Shown here: piece after piece, positions 6,149 to 11,782 of the stretch
Position numbering within the stretch: position 1 is the first letter of the stretch
How the letters are laid out: each line of letters starts with the position of its first letter
DNA from: Anaerozeibacter quisquiliarum
GTDB taxonomy: Bacteria; Bacillota; Clostridia; Christensenellales; Aristaeellaceae
Assembly (NCBI GenBank): GCA_051162045.1
Contig: JBISDI010000060.1
Length of the DNA: 11,782 nt
Direction: 5' to 3' (one strand)
Made by a program: the position numbers and the translations under genes
The notes under the pieces: generated by a model
The model's input: the letters and a program-made list of their open reading frames with translations, nothing else
Database searches by the model: none
What the model was told of the DNA's origin: nothing

Positions 6149-6181
6149 AGGGCGCACGGCGGCCTTGCCGCGAAGACCAGG

Positions 6182-6212
6182 CAGCCCCCGACGCCGCAGA
6201 CGTCGGGGGCTG
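6182..6212. terminator. Shared terminator hairpin between convergent genes
   Basis: CAGCCCCCGACG (6182-6193) and CGTCGGGGGCTG (6201-6212) form a perfect 12-bp GC-rich stem with a 7-nt loop, 33 bases after the rhomboid-like gene and 24 bases after the chemoreceptor gene. T-tracts are poor on both sides, but the position between convergent stops argues for a bidirectional terminator. Confidence 0.7.
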
Positions 6213-6236
6213 TCCATGCGTTTATCCGAACGCCAA

Positions 6237-7865
6237 TCAATACGCGCCGAAAGTCTCCTCACCCGGCGCGGCGGGCACGGATTCGGCCTGGGCGGACCCT
6301 TGGGCGTCAAGCGTCCGCCGCAGGCGGAACTTGCCGACCGCGTCGCGCATCGTTTCGGCCTGGCTAGCCAGTTCCTTGCTGGCCGCCGCGCTTTCTTCGG
6401 AGACCGAGGAGTTGGCCTGAACGATCTGGGACACCTGCGTCACGGCTTGGTTGATCTGCGCCAGAGCGATCGCCTGCTCGCCCGAGGCCACGTCGATCTG
6501 GCTGACCAGCGACGCGGCGTTGGCCACGCCGTCCACAATCTTCTTGAGCGCTTCCGCGGTGTGGACAGCCAGCTGGGTGCCCGCGTCTACCTTGGCGATC
6601 GAGCCCCCGATCATGTCGGTGGTTTCCTTGGCCGCGCTGGCCGACTTGGCCGCCAGACTGCGTACCTCCTCGGCCACCACGGCAAAGCCCTTGCCATGCT
6701 CTCCGGCGCGCGCGGCCTCGATTGCGGCGTTGAGCGCCAGGATGTTGGTCTGGAACGCGATGTCGTCGATGACCTTGATGATGCGGGAGATGTTGCTCGA
6801 GGCTTCGTTGATCTCATCCATGGCCTTGAGCATTTCCTGCATTTCTTCGTTGCCCTGCCCGGCGTCGTCGCGCGCGGCCGAGGCCAGCTTGTTGGCCTCG
6901 TTGGCGTGTTGCGCGTTTTGCTTGGTCTGGGAGGAGATCTGCTCGAGTGAGGCGGTCAACTCCTCGATTGAGCTGGCCTGCTCGCTCGCGCCCTGGGAGA
7001 GCGACATGCTGGAATCGGACAGCTGGCTCGCGCCCGCGGACACCTGCTCGGAGGCGGTGTGGATGTCGCCGAGCACCTCGTTGAGGTTTTGGATCATCCG
7101 GCGGAAGGAGCGGGCCAGGTCGCCGATTTCATCCTTCGGATTGATATCCAGCTCGACCGACAGGTCGCCGTCCGCGATGCGCTCGGCGGCGGCGGTGACC
7201 TTCTTCATGGAGCCGCTGATCATGCGGGCGATGTACAGTGCGATCGCGATCGACACCGCGATGCTGGCGGCGATGGTAATCGCCATTGCGGTGGTGGAAC
7301 TGCGGAACAACTGGCCGCTTTCCTTTGAGGTTTTCTCGGCGTCCGCCCGCTTGAGCTCCACCAAGTTGAAGATGGCGGCCTCCTCGGCCTGCTCGGCCTG
7401 CTTGAATTCGTCCGACCGAAGCAGCGCGAATGCGTCCACGTTCCGCTTTTCCCACGCCATTGACATGATCTGGTCTTCGTAGTCGGTGAAGACACGCCGG
7501 GCCTCGATGAAGGCGTCGTATGCCTGCTGCTCCTCTTCCAACCGGATCAGCTGGGAAAACGCCTCGGCCTGCTCGTCTATCACCTGGCGGCTCTGCGCCA
7601 TTTCCTCTTGCCATTGGGTGAGGTACGTGGGGCTGTTCATTAGGATGGCGCTACGCAGGTTGAGGCAGATGCGCTGAAAGGAGCTGGCCACTTCCGCGAG
7701 CTGCGCAATAGGCACCGTCATGTGCTCATACATCTGCGTACCGTTGCGCACCATGGTATCCAGGCTGACAATGCCGACCGCGCCTACGGCGACCGCAATC
7801 AACATGACGAGAGAAAAACCGAGCGCGAGCTTTTTTGAGACTTTCATGTTTGCATACCACTTCAT
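6237..7865 (-). CDS. Methyl-accepting chemotaxis protein
   Basis: The 542-residue transmembrane chemoreceptor has a first membrane helix at about 12-34, a periplasm-side or external four-helix-bundle-like sensor domain (35-190), and a second helix at 191-213. A HAMP domain (about 214-266) precedes the long signalling hairpin (about 270-515). The hairpin tip that contacts CheA and CheW is intact, with IAFQTNILALNAAIEAARAG (369-388) followed by EHGKGFAVVAEEVRSLA. Ala/Glu/Gln-rich flanks provide candidate methylation sites. The C-terminus (516-542) lacks a CheR-tethering pentapeptide. ATG 7865 is chosen because GAGGGGG ends six bases upstream; a TTG at 7871 abuts that site. A sigma-28-like promoter lies about 50 bases upstream. 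The ligand is unknown. No other chemotaxis or flagellar gene is in the window, so it is an orphan receptor locus. Confidence 0.95.
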   Translation of the reverse strand: MKWYANMKVSKKLALGFSLVMLIAVAVGAVGIVSLDTMVRNGTQMYEHMTVPIAQLAEVASSFQRICLNLRSAILMNSPTYLTQWQEEMAQSRQVIDEQAEAFSQLIRLEEEQQAYDAFIEARRVFTDYEDQIMSMAWEKRNVDAFALLRSDEFKQAEQAEEAAIFNLVELKRADAEKTSKESGQLFRSSTTAMAITIAASIAVSIAIALYIARMISGSMKKVTAAAERIADGDLSVELDINPKDEIGDLARSFRRMIQNLNEVLGDIHTASEQVSAGASQLSDSSMSLSQGASEQASSIEELTASLEQISSQTKQNAQHANEANKLASAARDDAGQGNEEMQEMLKAMDEINEASSNISRIIKVIDDIAFQTNILALNAAIEAARAGEHGKGFAVVAEEVRSLAAKSASAAKETTDMIGGSIAKVDAGTQLAVHTAEALKKIVDGVANAASLVSQIDVASGEQAIALAQINQAVTQVSQIVQANSSVSEESAAASKELASQAETMRDAVGKFRLRRTLDAQGSAQAESVPAAPGEETFGAY

Positions 7866-7924
7866 GAGCAACCCCCTCTTTCACATCCTCAGTATTGGGC
7901 GCGTAAGGACGTTACACATAAAGT

Positions 7925-7951
7925 ACATCGGTGCGTATCGGAAATTGTTTA
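7925..7951 (-). promoter_or_regulatory. Sigma-28 (SigD)-type promoter of the chemoreceptor gene
   Basis: On the minus strand TAAA (7948-7951) is followed after 15 bp by ACCGATGT (7925-7932). The motility sigma factor consensus is TAAA, about 15 bp, GCCGATAA/T, so the CCGAT core and spacing match. It would link the receptor to the flagellar regulon. Transcription would start near 7918. Confidence 0.55.
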
Positions 7952-7959
7952 GGACTTTT

Positions 7960-7981
7960 AAAAAAACCCGCACCGGATTTT
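7960..7981 (-). terminator. Intrinsic terminator of the dipeptidase gene
   Basis: On the minus strand AAAATCCG and CGGGTTTT pair over 8 bp (one T-G wobble) around a GTG loop, and the run of Ts totals seven (7966-7960). It begins three bases after the dipeptidase stop codon and insulates the chemoreceptor promoter just beyond it. Confidence 0.8.
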
Positions 7982-7983
7982 GG

Positions 7984-8733
7984 TCATTCCTTCACATCGG
8001 CGTCGGCTGTGCGTTCGTCCGGCGCGGCGGGCATCGGCCGCGTCTCGCCGATGACGAAGTCGAAGTATTGGTCGGGGAAGGGCTCGACCTTCAGCGAATA
8101 GTGCCACCATTCGGATTCATAGGCTTTGAAGCCGGCCCGCTCCATGATGAGGCGAAGCCGCGCGCGGCACTTTGCTTGCGCGCGGGTCAGCCCTTTTGCG
8201 CCGTGATGCGAGCGCGCGTCCATCAGGTCGAACGCGCCGCCCATGTCGAGCGGCTCGCCCTCGGCATCCGTGAGCGTCAAATCGACTGCGCCGCCGCGGC
8301 TGTGGCCCGAGCGGCGTGCCACGTACTCGCCGATCAGGTCGCGCTTGTCGAGGTTTGGGTAATGCGCTTCCTTTGTCAGGCCGTCCTCGGGTTCCTCGGA
8401 CCAGGCGACGAAGCGGTCGACCGCGCGCTGGGGCCGCGCCGCGTCCCAGACGAGCAGATCGAGCCCCTCGGCGCGGGCCGCGCGCTGCGCTTTGAGCAGC
8501 GCTTCCGCCAACTCGAAGCTGACCGCGACGCGGTTGGCCTCGTAGCCGTCGACGCTCGCGCCGGTGAAGTTGTCGCTCCCCGCGTACTTTGCGTCCCAGC
8601 GGATGCCGGGCGCGGCTTCATCGAGGTAGGCGAGGCCCTCCGGCAGCCGGTACCGCTCGGCTGCCTCCTGTCCGATCGAGGGCGCTTGCGGAACCTGAGC
8701 GATTTCAATGATGGCCACGGGCATATTTTGCAT
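7984..8733 (-). CDS. D-Ala-D-Ala dipeptidase, VanX/DdpX family (peptidase M15D)
   Basis: The 249-residue protein carries the full VanX active site. KYAGSDNFTG (49-58) and WDAARPQRA (96-104), whose R100 corresponds to the transition-state arginine, come first. SGHSRGGAVDLTL (142-154) supplies zinc ligands H144 and D151. ESEWWHY (206-212) supplies catalytic E208 and third ligand H211. These enzymes hydrolyse free D-Ala-D-Ala in the cytoplasm. In resistance clusters this removes the normal cell wall precursor; elsewhere it recovers D-alanine. No vanH, vanA/B ligase or VanRS genes are nearby, so a turnover or nutritional role is more likely than glycopeptide resistance. There is no signal peptide. 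ATG 8733 follows AGGTGGG by five bases. The last 20 residues are a polar, acidic extension. It is transcribed divergently from the small gene at 8848. Confidence 0.92.
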   Translation of the reverse strand: MQNMPVAIIEIAQVPQAPSIGQEAAERYRLPEGLAYLDEAAPGIRWDAKYAGSDNFTGASVDGYEANRVAVSFELAEALLKAQRAARAEGLDLLVWDAARPQRAVDRFVAWSEEPEDGLTKEAHYPNLDKRDLIGEYVARRSGHSRGGAVDLTLTDAEGEPLDMGGAFDLMDARSHHGAKGLTRAQAKCRARLRLIMERAGFKAYESEWWHYSLKVEPFPDQYFDFVIGETRPMPAAPDERTADADVKE

Positions 8734-8784
8734 GGAAACCCACCTGCTTTTTTAGAAATTGCGGCGTTTGGCGCACGGTTTCGC

Positions 8785-8813
8785 TTGCGCACACCGCATT
8801 GTGCGTATATAAT
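8785..8813 (+). promoter_or_regulatory. Promoter of the DUF2007-like gene
   Basis: TTGCGC (8785-8790) and a perfect TATAAT (8808-8813) are spaced by 17 bp. Transcription would start near 8820, giving a leader of about 28 bases with AAGGAGG before the GTG start. It may also serve pfkA and the methyltransferase gene. Confidence 0.75.
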
Positions 8814-8837
8814 ACGCCTGTATCCGTTCGGATGCAA
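8809..8837 (-). promoter_or_regulatory. Opposing promoter of the dipeptidase gene
   Basis: On the minus strand TTGCAT (8832-8837) and TATTAT (8809-8814) are spaced by 17 bp. Its -10 box occupies nearly the same bases as the -10 box of the plus-strand promoter, and its -35 box abuts the ribosome binding site of the small gene. The leader to the dipeptidase start is about 70 bases. Confidence 0.6.
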
Positions 8838-8847
8838 GGAGGAAACC

Positions 8848-9063
8848 GTGAAACAGGGCGAGCCTAAGTGGGTGGTCATTCACATCGCGCACAGCGAAAA
8901 GAGGGCGTGTGCCGCGGTTGACGCGCTCACGCGCGAGGGGTTTTTGGTCAAATCGCGGACGGTTTCGCGCGCGCTGTCGGCGGGCGACAATTGCTTTGAG
9001 GTGTTGGCGTTGACGAGCGAAGCCAAGGAAGCGCGCGACCTTCTGCAGGAAATGGGCTACTAG
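8848..9063 (+). CDS. Small DUF2007-like putative signal-transducing protein
   Basis: The 71-residue protein reads WVVIHIAHSEKRACAAVDAL near its start, then a second strand around GFLVKSRTVS (31-40). A third segment, NCFEVLALTSEAKEARDLLQ, follows. This beta-alpha-beta-beta-alpha pattern, with EA(K/E)EA(R/H) before the last helix, matches the DUF2007 'putative prokaryotic signal transducing protein' group, small cytoplasmic proteins often found near central metabolic genes in Clostridia. The start is GTG 8848, five bases after AAGGAGG (8836-8842); no ATG is available nearby. The exact function is not known. pfkA begins 291 bases downstream on the same strand, with no clear terminator between them, so read-through is plausible. 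Confidence 0.7.
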   Translation: MKQGEPKWVVIHIAHSEKRACAAVDALTREGFLVKSRTVSRALSAGDNCFEVLALTSEAKEARDLLQEMGY

Positions 9064-9354
9064 GTAAGCGCTGATCTATTCGGGCGGCGGCTGGCGAGAT
9101 GGCGGAAAGGCAACCGCCACTGCGCGCGGAATTTGATCGGCGCCTGCTTGGGTCACGCGCATCTGCCTGCGAGCATAGGCGCGTGAGAGGGGAATGGGCG
9201 ACCATTGCCAATTGAGTGAGGACAAACTCGCCCTTTACCGGAATCCATTTGCGCCGGCGGAACCGGTACAAATGATTGTACATGGAGGGCGGCGGCCCGG
9301 AAATTCCCCTGGGAGGGGAGTGGCCTGGCTACGAATCGGAGGGATGAGTATATT
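9064..9354 (+). promoter_or_regulatory. Structured leader region in front of pfkA
   Basis: No gene is seen in these 291 bases. TCACGCGC (9153-9160) has an exact inverted copy GCGCGTGA (9179-9186) around an 18-nt loop. Then a GGGCG...CGCCC pair (about 9197-9236) is followed by TTT, a weak terminator-like hairpin. A palindromic GTACAA-ATGA-TTGTAC lies at 9266-9281. I see no convincing promoter of its own for pfkA and no match to a riboswitch class I know. The pfkA ribosome binding site GGAGGG is 11 bases from the ATG, longer than usual. Confidence 0.4.
9266..9281. promoter_or_regulatory. Inverted repeat, candidate operator upstream of pfkA
   Basis: GTACAA and TTGTAC are exact inverted copies separated by ATGA, about 74 bases before the pfkA start. 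The size suits a dimeric regulator. No regulator can be named. Confidence 0.35.
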
Positions 9355-10404
9355 ATGAAGCGGATTGGCGTATTGACCTCGGGCGGCGACGCGCCCGGCA
9401 TGAACGCCGCGGTGCGCGCGGTGGTGCGCGCCGGGCTCAAGAACGATGTATCGGTGATCGGGTTCAAGCGGGGCTACAATGGGCTGCTGATGCGCTCGAG
9501 CGAGCAGAGCGACGACTTCGCGCTGATGACCTCGCGCAGCGTGTCCGACAAGATCCACCGCGGCGGCACCTTCCTGATGACCGCGCGCTGCCTGGATTTC
9601 CTCAAAGAAGATGTGCAGAAGAAGGCGCTTTCGAACCTCAAGATGCTGGGCGTCGAGGGGCTGGTCGCGATCGGAGGCAACGGAACGTTCGCCGGCGCGC
9701 ACGTGCTGTGGAAGATGGGTATGCCCGTCGTGGGCGTGCCGGGCACGATCGACAACGACCTCGCCTACACCGACTACACGATCGGCTTTGACACCGCGCT
9801 CAACACCGCCTGCGACTGCGTCGACCGCATCCGCGAGACCAGCGATTCGCACGAGCGCGCCAGCCTCGTGACCGTCATGGGCCGCGACTGCGGCGACATC
9901 GCCGTCAGCGCCGCGCTGGCCTGCGGCGCTGAGATGGTGATGATCCCGGAGGTCAAGTGGAGTGTGGAGGAGATCGCCGACCGCGTCAAGTGGGGCGTGA
10001 TGCGCGGCAAGCACTCGATGATTATGATCTTCGCCGAGGGCGCGGTCAAATCGCTGACCAGTGACGTCGAGGCGCTGCGCGACCGGTATGAGGCGCTGGG
10101 GCAGCTCAACCCCAAGCGGATCACGGCCTCCGACGTGGCGCTGATGATCGAGGTGCTGGCGGCCCACGAGACGCGCGCGACCGTGCTCGGCTACATCCAG
10201 CGCGGCGGCAGTCCGTCGGCCAACGACCGGATCCTCGCCAGTCGGCTGGGCGAATACGCGCTCAAGCTGCTCAAGGACGATATTGGCGGACGCGCGGTGG
10301 GTATTCGCGACAACCGCATCGTCGATGTGCCGATCGAGGAGGCGCTGGCCGCGCACCCGGACGGCAAACAGGCGCTGCTCGACCTCATTTCGGAGTTGTC
10401 GTAG
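9355..10404 (+). CDS. pfkA: 6-phosphofructokinase (PfkA family)
   Basis: The 349-residue enzyme phosphorylates fructose 6-phosphate to the 1,6-bisphosphate, the committed step of glycolysis. GVLTSGGDAPGMNA (5-18) forms the nucleotide loop, RGGTFLMTAR (69-78) follows, then VPGTIDND with the catalytic aspartate, GFDTALNT, the substrate-binding MGRDCGD and ETRATVLGYIQRGGSP. In E. coli PfkA the metal-binding loop reads GGDGS; here it is GGNGT (107-111), so the aspartate that coordinates magnesium is Asn109. The following glycine, typical of ATP-dependent rather than pyrophosphate-dependent enzymes, is kept. The protein is about 30 residues longer than E. coli PfkA, mostly from an insertion around 225-257 before the RATVLG motif. 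ATG 9355 starts the conserved strand directly. The stop shares one base with the next gene's GTG, implying coupling. Confidence 0.93.
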   Translation: MKRIGVLTSGGDAPGMNAAVRAVVRAGLKNDVSVIGFKRGYNGLLMRSSEQSDDFALMTSRSVSDKIHRGGTFLMTARCLDFLKEDVQKKALSNLKMLGVEGLVAIGGNGTFAGAHVLWKMGMPVVGVPGTIDNDLAYTDYTIGFDTALNTACDCVDRIRETSDSHERASLVTVMGRDCGDIAVSAALACGAEMVMIPEVKWSVEEIADRVKWGVMRGKHSMIMIFAEGAVKSLTSDVEALRDRYEALGQLNPKRITASDVALMIEVLAAHETRATVLGYIQRGGSPSANDRILASRLGEYALKLLKDDIGGRAVGIRDNRIVDVPIEEALAAHPDGKQALLDLISELS

Positions 10405-11735
10405 TGGTTGCCGGACCGCTGATTGAAATTGAAATCACCGGCGCGGGCTCGGAGCTGCAAGGCGTCGGGCGCGCCCCCGACGGGCGCGCCGCGTTCGTGC
10501 CGGGCGCGTTGCCGGGCGAGCGGGTGGAGGCCGAAATCATCCGCGAAAAGCCGCGCTTTCTCGAGGCGCGGCTCGTTCGCGTACTGACATCCTCGCCCCG
10601 ACGTATGCGCAGCGCCTGTCCCCACGCCTCGGCATGCGGCGGCTGCGCCGCGCTGCACATGGATTACGAATACTCGCTCGAGCTCAAGCGCACCAAGGTG
10701 CAGGATGCGCTGCGCCGGGTGGGCGGGTTCGATGCCGACGTGCGCCCGGTAATCGGCATGGCCGATCCGTTCCGCACGCGCAACAAGGCCGAGTACGCGA
10801 TATCGGGCGGTGTGATCGGGTTGCGCGAGGCGGGCGGGCGGCGCGTAGCCGAGGTCGGGGATTGCCTGATCCAGCGCGAAGAGAGCGTAGAGGCCATGCG
10901 GGTTGCCCGCGCCTGGCTTGCGGACGCGCCGGAGTTCGAGGGCTACCTGGTGACGCGCGTAACCGCTGCGGGCGAGGGGATGGCGATTTTGAGCGCCGAC
11001 CGCGCGGTCGATGCAGCGCCGCTGGCCGAGCGGCTGCTTGCGCAGGTACCCGGCATGAAGTCGGCGTACTTCTGCCGCTTGAACGCGCGCGCGGCGCACG
11101 CGCTTGACGGGCGCTGTGAATGGGTGAGGGGAGAGCGAGCGCTCACCGAGCGACTGTCGGGGCTTACGTTCCGGCTGTCGCCGCAGTCGTTCTTCCAGGT
11201 CAACGCGCGCGGGGCCGAGGCGCTGTACCGCGCGGCGCTGGATGCCGCCGCGCTCACCGGACGCGAGACGGTGGTGGACGCCTACTGCGGCGCGGGCGCG
11301 ATCGCGCTTTACATGGCGCGGGGCGCCCTCCGGACGCTGGGCGTGGAGCTTTTGTCCCCGGCGGTCGAGGACGCGCGCTTCAACGCCCGGGCGAACGGGC
11401 TCGAGGATAAGGCGGAGTTCATCTGTGACGACGCCGCGCGCTGGCTGGCCGGGCAGGTCGAAAGGGGCCTGCGCCCCGACGTGCTGTGCGTCGACCCGCC
11501 GCGCCGGGGCCTCGACGAGCGCCTGATCGACGCCGCCCGGCGCGCGCTGCCCGAGCGCATCGTCTACGTATCCTGCGACCCCGCAACGCTCGCGCGCGAC
11601 CTCAAGCGCCTGTGCGAAGGCGGGCCGTACGCGATCGAGTACGTGCAGCCGGTCGACATGTTCCCCTGGACGAGCCACGTAGAGACGGTAATAATGATGA
11701 CGAAATGTGGTTCAGAAGGCATAAATAGACGTTGA
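10404..11735 (+). CDS. rlmD: 23S rRNA (uracil-5-)-methyltransferase, RlmD/RumA type
   Basis: The 443-residue enzyme transfers a methyl group from S-adenosylmethionine to C5 of a uridine in 23S rRNA. A TRAM domain (about 1-60) binds RNA. C72, C78 and C81 in CPHASACGGC, with C154 in VGDC, form the 4Fe-4S site known from RumA. The methyltransferase domain shows VDAYCGAGAIALYMA (291-305) for the cofactor, DPPRRGL (364-370), the nucleophile C391 in SCDPATLARDL, and MFPWTSHVETV (419-429) with the general-base glutamate. The start is GTG 10404 (CGGAG eight bases upstream), overlapping the pfkA stop by one base (TAGTG). The last 10 or so residues (KCGSEGINRR) extend past the usual end near HVETV and lie in DNA that becomes AT-rich. 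The specificity (U1939, U747 or both) cannot be told. Confidence 0.92.
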   Translation: MVAGPLIEIEITGAGSELQGVGRAPDGRAAFVPGALPGERVEAEIIREKPRFLEARLVRVLTSSPRRMRSACPHASACGGCAALHMDYEYSLELKRTKVQDALRRVGGFDADVRPVIGMADPFRTRNKAEYAISGGVIGLREAGGRRVAEVGDCLIQREESVEAMRVARAWLADAPEFEGYLVTRVTAAGEGMAILSADRAVDAAPLAERLLAQVPGMKSAYFCRLNARAAHALDGRCEWVRGERALTERLSGLTFRLSPQSFFQVNARGAEALYRAALDAAALTGRETVVDAYCGAGAIALYMARGALRTLGVELLSPAVEDARFNARANGLEDKAEFICDDAARWLAGQVERGLRPDVLCVDPPRRGLDERLIDAARRALPERIVYVSCDPATLARDLKRLCEGGPYAIEYVQPVDMFPWTSHVETVIMMTKCGSEGINRR

Positions 11736-11782
11736 CCACAATATGCTGTGGTTTGAAAATAAAAACAAGTTTAGACTTGAAG
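11735..11782. other. AT-rich end of the window after rlmD
   Basis: Straight after the rlmD stop the base composition changes from very GC-rich to AT-rich. ACCACA (11736-11741, counting from the base after the stop's TTG) has an inverted copy TGTGGT six bases later, a short hairpin with a TTTG tail. No gene can be seen in the remaining 45 bases. Confidence 0.4.

Noticed and set aside
7720..8847. Plus-strand open frame in phase with the DUF2007-like gene, extending far upstream
   Set aside because: It crosses the chemoreceptor start, the dipeptidase gene and the promoter at 8785-8813. The real start is the GTG at 8848 with AAGGAGG.
9337..9357. Four-codon ORF (MSIL) overlapping the pfkA start by ATGA
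   Set aside because: Its ATG directly abuts GGAGGG with no spacing, so initiation there is improbable; the overlap is probably chance.
10191..11678. Minus-strand 495-codon frame opposite pfkA and rlmD
   Set aside because: It spans two well-supported genes antisense and encodes an Arg/His/Ala-rich product without recognisable domains.

Overview
The window looks like chromosomal DNA from a GC-rich low-redundancy member of the Firmicutes, most likely an uncultured Clostridia/Christensenellales-type organism. The basis is strong AGGAGG-type ribosome binding sites, sigma-A style promoters, an anaerobe-type amine/2,4-diaminopentanoate dehydrogenase homologue, a DUF2007-like gene followed by pfkA and an RlmD-type methyltransferase, and a candidate sigma-28 promoter in front of a chemoreceptor. 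The taxonomic call is an inference; no rRNA is present.

Layout. Positions 33-1175 (minus): a Rossmann-fold dehydrogenase of the 2,4-diaminopentanoate/amine dehydrogenase type with a terminator behind it. It is preceded by a promoter with the long 19-bp spacer typical of MerR-activated genes. Positions 1437-2273 (minus): a MerR-family activator with a GyrI-like effector domain. A 15-codon leader ORF ends inside its ribosome binding site. Positions 2340-3080: about 700 bases with no gene I can recognise, but with inverted repeats, a good minus-strand promoter and open frames on both strands. Positions 3141-3791 (plus): a coiled-coil protein built on five nearly identical 66-bp repeats. Positions 3838-4180: hairpins, a possible transposase remnant and tRNA-Pro(GGG) with its own promoter and terminator (minus).

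Positions 4323-6148 (plus): a two-gene operon of an AI-2E/PerM-type transporter and a rhomboid-like membrane protein without the protease residues, ending at a hairpin shared with the convergent chemoreceptor gene. Positions 6237-7865 (minus): a methyl-accepting chemotaxis protein. Positions 7984-8733 (minus): a VanX-type D-Ala-D-Ala dipeptidase. Positions 8848-9063 (plus): a small DUF2007-like protein, divergent from the dipeptidase with the two -10 boxes superimposed. Positions 9355-11735 (plus): pfkA, overlapping by one base an RlmD-type 23S rRNA m5U methyltransferase. After it the sequence becomes AT-rich up to the end of the window.

Functionally, the left end reads as a sensor-regulated catabolic unit (MerR regulator plus the dehydrogenase it probably controls). 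The right half is mostly housekeeping: glycolysis, rRNA modification, cell wall turnover and taxis. The least explained parts are the 2340-3080 interval, the repeat protein at 3141-3791 and the altered metal-binding motif in pfkA.
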